Below, piece by piece: positions 1 to 5,653 of a stretch of 34,603 bases of DNA. Both the position numbers and the translations under genes were made by a program. Location: assembly GCA_028283345.1 (NCBI GenBank), contig JAPOGE010000013.1, positions 1-34,603 on the forward strand. Reading direction: 5' to 3'. The stretch comes from Candidatus Poseidoniales archaeon (GTDB taxonomy: Archaea; Thermoplasmatota; Poseidoniia; Poseidoniales; Poseidoniaceae). The notes beneath the pieces are model-generated. The model worked only from the letters and a program-made list of their open reading frames with translations, was not told the DNA's origin and ran no database searches. Each line of letters starts with the position of its first letter. The stretch's first letter is position 1.

Positions 1-2865
1 CCCCATGCAACCAATGAATTGATTGACTCCTTGGCTGAATCCAGAGAGATTCACAGAAGTAGAATTCGCGAGTGTGCCGTCTAGAAACAGCTGCAGTTCA
101 TCTGAACCTCTGTCGTAGACAGAACAAACATGGCGCCACACATCGACACCGAAATTACTCACATCGACGAAGGTATCACCACCTGAACCACGAAGATAAG
201 TTTGTATTGAACCATCTGTTGGAAGAACTATTTTCCACTCATCACCACCATCAGTGCCCCATAAAACATTCGCTTCGGTAAAATTTGAACGCTCGTTATA
301 GACCCACATACAGGTTGAGAAACCAGTCGATGGTAGAGAACTGAAGCGGAAATTAAGGTCAACATAATCACCATCTCCATCGAAATATAACCCTGTTCCA
401 ACCTTACCTTCTACACCATAGGTTGGATTGCCATAGGCAGTGCCATTCCATCCATTTCCACTTGAATCAACAATAATCCCTGATGATTCATCGAGTTTCC
501 AATGAGCGATTAGTGCTTCATTTATTGCAGAGTTACTGGAAAGTTTTGCATATTTGAGATCTGCATTGGTAACATCATAGTAAGAAATATGCACATCTCC
601 GTTTGAATCTACGGCTATTGAGGTGAACTCACCCACATCATCTGTACTGTCAATAGTTGTGATTGTCCAAGAGTTGCCATCATAGGTTGCATACTTGAGG
701 TCACCATCACCAGGACCGGTCCGTTCATCATAGTAAGAAATATGCACATCTCCGCTTGAATCTACAGCCAATGAGGTGTACGCGCCCAAATCACCTGCAC
801 TGTCAACTGTTGAAATTGTCCAAGAATTACCATTATTGGTTGCATACTTAAGGTCGTTATTAGACCGGTCACGATAAGAAATGTGCAAATCATCGTTTGA
901 ATCTATGGCTATTGAAGTCCAGTAACCCACACTACCTCCATTGTCAACGGTTGAAACTGTCCATGAACTACCATTATAGATCGCATACTTGAGGTCAAAA
1001 TAAGTAAAATGATGATAAGAAATGTGTATATTATCGTTTGAATCTATGGCTATTGAAGTATATTTACCCACATAGCTTGTATTGTCAATTGTTGAAATTG
1101 TCCATGAACTACCATTATTAGTTGCATACTTGAGATCCGCATTGGTATTATCAAGATAAGAAATGTGTAAATCATCGTTTGAATCTATGGCTATTGACGT
1201 ATACTGCCCAACATCACCTGCACTATCCACAGTCGATATTGTCCAAGAACTACCATCATAGGTCGCATACTTGAGGTCTTTATTGGTGACATCATAGTAA
1301 GAAATATGCACATCTCCGCTTGAATCTACGGCTAATGAGGTGTACATACCTAAATTACCTGTAAGGTCAACTAATGAAATTATCCAATTACTGCCATCAT
1401 AGGTTGCATACTTGAGGTCCTTGCCACCGCCGGGCCAAGTGTTATCATAGTAAGAAATGTGTATATTTCCACTCGAATCGATGGCCATTGAGGAGTGCTG
1501 TCCTACATCTCCCCCTCCTCCTGTATCAACAGTAGTATCTGTCCATGAGCGAACTGGACCTTCAATTATTACAGGGTTACCAGAAAATTTTGCATATTTG
1601 AGATCTTCATTGGTCGCATCATAGTAAGAAATATGCACATCTCCGTTTGAATCTGTGGCTATTGAGGAGTGTAAGCCTACATTTTCTGAACTATCGAGGA
1701 CTGATGGATTGCTCCAAGAACTTCCATTATACGAGATATATTTCAGATCAGTATTGGTCCAGTCATGGTAAGAAATATGTAAATTATTGTTGGAATCTAC
1801 TGCTATTGAGGAAAATCCACCTACTTGTCCCGAACTATCAAGAATCGATAGATTACTCCAAGAACTGCCATCATAGGTGACATAGTTGAGGTTATAATTA
1901 GTGTAATCATAGTAAGAAATATGCAAATTGTCGTTGGAATCTATGGCCATAGAAATATATAGGCCCGAATTTACTGAATTGTCTATAATCACCGGAGTAC
2001 TCCAAGAACTTCCATTATAGGAGATATAATTCAAGCTTTGATTAAGGTTTTGACCACTACGGTAAGAAATGTGTAAATTATCACTTGAATCAACGGCTAT
2101 TCTGCTGAAGGCAATTTGACCATTTGGTTGAGTGTCGAGAATTACTGGTGTGCTCCAATAACTTCCATTATAGGAGACATATTTGAGACTCATAGACGAA
2201 ACACCCTGACAATAAGCGATATGTAAATTATTGTTTGAATCTATCGCTATAGAAAGGTAAGGTTGAGTTATTAGAGATAGATTCAGTCCTCTACCGTCTA
2301 GAGTTACTGGTGTGCTCCAGAAACTGCCATCATGGAAGACATAATTAAGGCTGTAATTATCATAGTAAGCGACATGCAGATTGTCACTCGAATTAACAGC
2401 TATTGAGATTTCACCTAGTCCAGAGGCAGTCATTAAACCACCAACTATAGTCTCTGGTGTGCCCCAAGAACTGCCATCATATGAGACATAATTCAGGCTT
2501 CTATTGGTGTCATCAAAGTAAGCGATATACAGATTATCACTTGAATCAACGGTAATTGCACTGGAGTTGCCCACAGATCCTATACTATCCAAGGTTGTAA
2601 TTATCCCTTCAGGTACATTTTCATCTTCCAATAATGAAGAAAATCCACTACCAGTTATTGTAAGATTAGTACCTCCATCACTAGGACCCGATGAAGGATT
2701 TACAGTCCAATTAGAACTATCTTCAGTATAGGAAATTATGCCGTCTTCGGAAATTAATTTCTGATTTTGAAATCCAAAACCCGAGGCGAAAATAGTTCCA
2801 ATCATCAACAGACAAACTACAATTGTAGAACCCTTAGACACATCACCGCGTATCATTACTAGCAT
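1..2865 (-). CDS. Secreted 14-repeat (propeller-like) protein with LamG-like domain, C-terminus beyond window
   Basis: An open frame of 955 codons runs from an ATG at 2865 to the left edge without a stop. Residues 1-35 form a signal peptide or N-anchor (basic start, then a hydrophobic stretch to about residue 30). Residues 54-77 read like the start of an IPT/TIG domain (NPSSGPSDGGTNLTITGSGF) but stop short. Residues about 88-778 hold 14 repeats of about 49 residues with the core 'SIAVDSNGDVHISYYD...DLKYATYDGSSWTISTVD'. From about residue 783 a LamG/concanavalin-type domain begins (HWKLDESSG, YFDGDGDYVDL, WRHVCSVYD, ELQLFLDGT). I infer a cell-surface or secreted adhesin or glycan-binding protein. 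The repeats resemble short beta-propeller blades, and no catalytic residues were identified. Base composition is clearly more AT-rich than in the neighbours, which may mean transfer or a fast-evolving surface gene. ATG at 2856 is an alternative start. Confidence 0.88.
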   Translation of the reverse strand, partial: MLVMIRGDVSKGSTIVVCLLMIGTIFASGFGFQNQKLISEDGIISYTEDSSNWTVNPSSGPSDGGTNLTITGSGFSSLLEDENVPEGIITTLDSIGSVGNSSAITVDSSDNLYIAYFDDTNRSLNYVSYDGSSWGTPETIVGGLMTASGLGEISIAVNSSDNLHVAYYDNYSLNYVFHDGSFWSTPVTLDGRGLNLSLITQPYLSIAIDSNNNLHIAYCQGVSSMSLKYVSYNGSYWSTPVILDTQPNGQIAFSRIAVDSSDNLHISYRSGQNLNQSLNYISYNGSSWSTPVIIDNSVNSGLYISMAIDSNDNLHISYYDYTNYNLNYVTYDGSSWSNLSILDSSGQVGGFSSIAVDSNNNLHISYHDWTNTDLKYISYNGSSWSNPSVLDSSENVGLHSSIATDSNGDVHISYYDATNEDLKYAKFSGNPVIIEGPVRSWTDTTVDTGGGGDVGQHSSMAIDSSGNIHISYYDNTWPGGGKDLKYATYDGSNWIISLVDLTGNLGMYTSLAVDSSGDVHISYYDVTNKDLKYATYDGSSWTISTVDSAGDVGQYTSIAIDSNDDLHISYLDNTNADLKYATNNGSSWTISTIDNTSYVGKYTSIAIDSNDNIHISYHHFTYFDLKYAIYNGSSWTVSTVDNGGSVGYWTSIAIDSNDDLHISYRDRSNNDLKYATNNGNSWTISTVDSAGDLGAYTSLAVDSSGDVHISYYDERTGPGDGDLKYATYDGNSWTITTIDSTDDVGEFTSIAVDSNGDVHISYYDVTNADLKYAKLSSNSAINEALIAHWKLDESSGIIVDSSGNGWNGTAYGNPTYGVEGKVGTGLYFDGDGDYVDLNFRFSSLPSTGFSTCMWVYNERSNFTEANVLWGTDGGDEWKIVLPTDGSIQTYLRGSGGDTFVDVSNFGVDVWRHVCSVYDRGSDELQLFLDGTLANSTSVNLSGFSQGVNQFIGCMG
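530..2604 (-). repeat. 14 tandem degenerate repeats of 139-177 bp, one 49-residue unit each
   Basis: The core encoding HISYYD (plus-strand 'aagaaatatgcacatct' and variants) recurs near 583, 737, 879, 1018, 1160, 1300, 1450, 1627, 1767, 1914, 2065, 2213, 2366 and 2517. Counted from the protein N-terminus, units 1-6 use 'NYVSYNGSSWSTPVI' and units 8-13 use 'KYATYDGSSWTISTVD'. Units 7 and 14 both end in an aberrant 'DLKYAK(F/L)S(G/S)N'. This phase suggests two blocks of seven. Confidence 0.9.
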
Positions 2866-3021
2866 TTAGACTAATTCACAATCATGTGCCCAGTCCCTGA
2901 GTCATGGTAGTTCACAGAAACTTATGATTCTGGACACCGACGAAATTCGACCCTATGTCTTATTGTAGAAAATAATCATATTGGATGATATTTGGATACG
3001 ATGTTGCTCAAAGTCTACTAG

Positions 3022-3344
3022 CAGGGACTGGGACCTTGAAGGTGGGAATTCTCCCGGTGGACGCCCGTTTCCCTGAATCAAATCCACGCACTTTCTCCGT
3101 CCCGGAACCCCAAGGCACCCATGGCCCCGAGTAGGGCTGCTCCGTTCCCGGCCTGACCTGGTCCCCCGGTTACGCGCTCCCCGTCTCCTTCCGGATACGG
3201 TTCGCGACAACCCGAGTCACTCGGGGGCGAGACATCTACGTCCATGCGTGGGAAATCCAAGGCACGCTTGCGCCGCCCGGGAGCGTTCGGACCGCCGGAT
3301 ACGATTTGCGGTACAGGGCTCGTCAACACCCCTCCTATCCCAGC
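3022..3344 (-). ncRNA. ffs: Signal recognition particle 7S RNA
   Basis: Read on the minus strand, this stretch carries the SRP S-domain helix 8 signature: GTCAGGC (3151-3157), a GGGAA turn, then GGAGCAGCC (3135-3143). A GC-rich hairpin (CCCGAG-TGA-CTCGGG, 3211-3225) sits where helix 6, the SRP19 site, is expected. Near the 5' end, GGGGTGTTGACGAGCCC followed by TGTACC looks like the Alu-domain hairpin and U-turn. The ends pair: CTGGGAT near 3343 with GTCCCAG near 3028, as in archaeal helix 1. The length of about 320 nt fits archaeal SRP RNA (roughly 300-320). Exact ends are inferred from helix 1. The RNA scaffolds SRP19 and SRP54 for co-translational membrane targeting. Confidence 0.87.
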
Positions 3345-3360
3345 AACGGGTGGTTGAGGG

Positions 3361-3370
3361 GTTATTTCAA
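3361..3370 (-). promoter_or_regulatory. TATA-like box for SRP RNA
   Basis: Minus-strand TTGAAATAAC is centred about 23 bases upstream of the inferred RNA 5' end at 3344. This suits an archaeal TATA element for a stable RNA gene. Assigned by position and AT content only. Confidence 0.4.
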
Positions 3371-3389
3371 TGCGTTGGAAGGACTAGAC

Positions 3390-3788
3390 TCACCCGGTTG
3401 CAGCATTATCTTCAGCAGCCTCATACTTGCTCGGACAGCCGACCTGGATGTCCTCGGCATGGATAGTCCATACCCCGCCGTCCTGAGAAAACTCCCCGGT
3501 GACCAAGATTGTCTTGCCCTCACTGAAAGCGGCTGAAAGTTGCGATGCACCGATTTTCACCGCCATGCCATGCTGCTCCCCAGATAGGGTGAATACCCCT
3601 GTGCTAGAGTTGTAGGTGCCATTCTCGACTATTCCCCTGACCGAGATCGAATCGCCCTTGCGCTGGTCGGGGTCGAACATCACCTCGTCGACGCTCAGCG
3701 AGCCCTCTGGCGGGGTCAGCAACAAGGTGGCGAGCAATGAGGCGACGATGACCGCCCCGAGCCAAAGAAGTCGTATTCGCCGCTCCAT
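3390..3788 (-). CDS. ccmE: CcmE-like heme chaperone, CxxxY type
   Basis: This 132-residue protein has an N-terminal membrane anchor (residues about 6-25) and an OB-fold body with the CcmE pattern: 'VRGIVENGTYNSSTGVFTLSG', 'FSEGKTILVTGEF', 'IHAEDIQVGCPSKYE'. CcmE carries heme outside the cell membrane for cytochrome c maturation. The heme-binding motif is C118-P-S-K-Y122, i.e. CxxxY in place of the bacterial HxxxY, a variant known from archaea and some anaerobic bacteria. ATG at 3788 is chosen because GGAG lies about 7 bases upstream and the anchor follows at once. An in-frame start at 3848 would overlap pyrD. It follows pyrD by 43 bases on the same strand, so co-transcription is likely. No other ccm gene is visible in the window. 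Confidence 0.8.
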   Translation of the reverse strand: MERRIRLLWLGAVIVASLLATLLLTPPEGSLSVDEVMFDPDQRKGDSISVRGIVENGTYNSSTGVFTLSGEQHGMAVKIGASQLSAAFSEGKTILVTGEFSQDGGVWTIHAEDIQVGCPSKYEAAEDNAATG

Positions 3789-3831
3789 AACCGCACTCCC
3801 ATGACTTCGTCCCATCCGCAGGGTTTCAACC

Positions 3832-4995
3832 TTACTGGGAGAGGGCAAGTCCTACGGCTTGGTCCAAACTAGAGAGGCCATGCTCGGATAATTTACGCCT
3901 TAACCCTTTGACAATTTGCTTGACCACTGACGGCCCCTGGAATATCAGGGCGCTGTATAGCTGCAAAAGACAGGCACCATTGGTAATCTTCTCCCACGCA
4001 TCTTCGACTCCAGAAATCCCCCCGACCCCGATAATCGGGAAATCTCCACCGGTATGCTCAGCGATTATCCTGATGACCTCAGTCGAGCGATTCGCCAAGG
4101 GGCGACCGGATAGGCCACCCGATTGCTCAAGCTGAGACTTCACCTTGGCATCGCTGGAAGTTGGACGAGTGGTAGTGGAGTTGGTGGCGACGATGCCAGC
4201 ACAGCCAGCGGCGATGACAATATCGACCAGCGCGGTGATTTCGGCATTTTCCAGATCGGGTGATATCTTCACAAGAATAGGCTTTTCATCCTCGCCAGTT
4301 TGTTTTGCCATCTCGCCGTTAACCACGAAACATGCCTTGAGAACTGCAGTAAGTGCCACATCCTGCTGTAATTCGTGCAGACCGGGGGTATTCGGGCTAC
4401 TGACATTGATGATGAATAAATCAACATATGGCCATAATCTCTCTACGGTCTTTGAGTAATCCTTTGCCGCATCTTCATTAGTGGTATCTTTGGATTTGCC
4501 GATATTTGCCGCTACCGGCACATCCGGCCACTTCCCCTTGGACTTTGCCTTGGCTAATTTCTCAGCAACCGCGATTGAGCCAATATTGTTGAAACCCATT
4601 CGATTCACCAGCGCCTGCAATTTGTTCACCCTGAACATGCGTGGTTTCGGGTTTCCCTCCTGCGGCTCCACCGTGACTCCGCCGATCTCGACGAAACCGA
4701 AGCCGAGGTTGGCCCAGCCGCGTAGCGCCTGTGCATCTTTGTCCATTCCCGCGGCAATTCCCAGTGGGTTGGGAAATGACAGGCCGAATCTTTCACTCGG
4801 TAATTCGGCTCGGCGATTAGCCAACTTGAGAAGACCACGGGTGGGGAGAAAAGAATCTGCAATTGCCAGCGCCTTCACCGCTCGCCGATGGGCTTTTTCT
4901 GAATCTTGAATAGCGATTAGTGGTTTGACGAACAACGACCAAACTATCCCCATCGACTTGCCGGTGAGTAGTTTGTTCTTCACGCTTGCCCTCAT
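3832..4995 (-). CDS. pyrD: Dihydroorotate dehydrogenase, class 2 (quinone-dependent)
   Basis: Oxidises dihydroorotate to orotate in pyrimidine synthesis. Class 2 enzymes are FMN proteins that pass electrons to membrane quinone. Class 2 hallmarks are visible from the 4995 start: the N-terminal helical 'AIQDSEKAHRRAVKAL' quinone-tunnel region, NPLGIAAGMDKD (about 76-87), NRMGFNNIG (131-139), NVSSPNTPG (197-205) with the catalytic serine, and near the end GGLSGRPL and PIIGVGGI for FMN phosphate. Length is 387 residues, against about 336 in E. coli. ATG at 4995 lies a few bases from the start predicted by the TATA box at 5024-5033. GTG at 4983 has a GAGG site, and ATG at 4953 aligns best with E. 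coli PyrD. The frame stays open upstream to 5331, but that stretch looks like a shadow of the divergent gene. Menaquinone from MqnC is the likely acceptor. Confidence 0.93.
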   Translation of the reverse strand: MRASVKNKLLTGKSMGIVWSLFVKPLIAIQDSEKAHRRAVKALAIADSFLPTRGLLKLANRRAELPSERFGLSFPNPLGIAAGMDKDAQALRGWANLGFGFVEIGGVTVEPQEGNPKPRMFRVNKLQALVNRMGFNNIGSIAVAEKLAKAKSKGKWPDVPVAANIGKSKDTTNEDAAKDYSKTVERLWPYVDLFIINVSSPNTPGLHELQQDVALTAVLKACFVVNGEMAKQTGEDEKPILVKISPDLENAEITALVDIVIAAGCAGIVATNSTTTRPTSSDAKVKSQLEQSGGLSGRPLANRSTEVIRIIAEHTGGDFPIIGVGGISGVEDAWEKITNGACLLQLYSALIFQGPSVVKQIVKGLRRKLSEHGLSSLDQAVGLALSQ

Positions 4996-5023
4996 ACGGC
5001 CATTCCAGACGCAAATTCCAGAA

Positions 5024-5033
5024 AAATAATTTA
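5024..5033. promoter_or_regulatory. AT-rich TATA element between pyrD and the divergent small gene
   Basis: The plus strand reads AATAATTTAT in a GC-richer setting. On the minus strand it lies about 26 bases before position 5002, just ahead of the pyrD ATG at 4995. On the plus strand it would start RNA near 5058, about 45 bases before the ATG at 5104. It may serve both directions. Confidence 0.4.
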
Positions 5034-5103
5034 TCCTCACAGGTACGCGGCCAAGAACAGAAATGAGCGCAACCTTACTCATCATGGTTGTGCTAGGCCA
5101 TCT

Positions 5104-5520
5104 ATGTCCGAGTTGTCTGCGGTGGTGATGTCGCTGAGGGAAACGGCGCGCCGATTCATCAGGTTCGAGGGCTGCAGCATCCACCAACCTCGTCGCTACA
5201 ACTCCGATGTAACAGAAATCATTTTCGCCTTCAGCGAATTCCTGCCCGGCCGACTGAAACTTCCAATTCAGTTGGAGTGCGATGAGGACCATATCTCGAT
5301 ATTTGACGAAGAGGGCGTTCTCATCGCTCAAGTCGGTGGGCCAGTTCCCAAGTCATCGGTATCGTGGACAAGGGGTGATGCCGGGACATTATTCGTAGAG
5401 TTCCGACAGCAGTTGGCAGAATTGCTGGCAGCCGGATATCCCGGGTGTGAAGGTTGTGGAGGGCCGGGTAATGAGGGTGAATGGGATGAGGAAAAGAGCC
5501 GTCGTCAGCAAGTCGTTTGA
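5104..5520 (+). CDS. Small soluble protein of unknown function
   Basis: A 138-residue protein that I do not recognise. It has no membrane segment or signal peptide. The middle (about 50-110) reads as a compact alpha/beta fold ('LPIQLECDEDHISIFDEEGVLIAQVGG', then 'GTLFVEFRQQLAELLAAGY'). The tail has closely spaced cysteines (GCEGCGG) followed by charged residues. The protein-like amino-acid pattern and the shadow-like antisense frame support it as the coding strand. It is divergent from pyrD and lies 133 bases before topB on the same strand, but the palindrome between them suggests topB has its own promoter. Confidence 0.6.
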   Translation: MSELSAVVMSLRETARRFIRFEGCSIHQPRRYNSDVTEIIFAFSEFLPGRLKLPIQLECDEDHISIFDEEGVLIAQVGGPVPKSSVSWTRGDAGTLFVEFRQQLAELLAAGYPGCEGCGGPGNEGEWDEEKSRRQQVV

Positions 5521-5569
5521 ACTTTCGGCGAGGCATATTTCCACTTTTGAAAAACCGCACTTCTTTCAC

Positions 5570-5588
5570 AGGTACTATACTAGTACCT
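5570..5588. promoter_or_regulatory. Perfect 8-3-8 palindrome upstream of topB (operator candidate)
   Basis: AGGTACTATACTAGTACCT has two perfect 8-base arms around a 3-base spacer. It lies about 65 bases before the topB ATG. An AT-rich TTTGAAAAA at about 5546-5554 would place the RNA start near 5576, inside the palindrome. This fits a dimeric repressor site, although the core TACTATAC could itself be the TATA box. Confidence 0.5.
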
Positions 5589-5653
5589 GAAGAATGAGCA
5601 TGTGTGAAAAACAAAAGTGAGGGGTTAAGTATCTTCGCTGATGGGCTCAATCC

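Noticed and set aside
530-2604. CRISPR array, because of the regular repeats
   Set aside because: The period is 139-177 bases with no constant repeat/unique spacer pattern, and one minus-strand frame stays open throughout, so these are protein repeats.
3078-3329. Overlapping short frames on both strands between 2953 and 3550
   Set aside because: They lie over the SRP RNA and ccmE, have Arg/Gly/Pro-rich random-looking products and no ribosome sites.
4996-5331. N-terminal extension of pyrD to 5331
   Set aside because: The extra residues show no PyrD similarity, run antisense to a plausible gene, and a TATA element at 5024-5033 explains a start near 4995.
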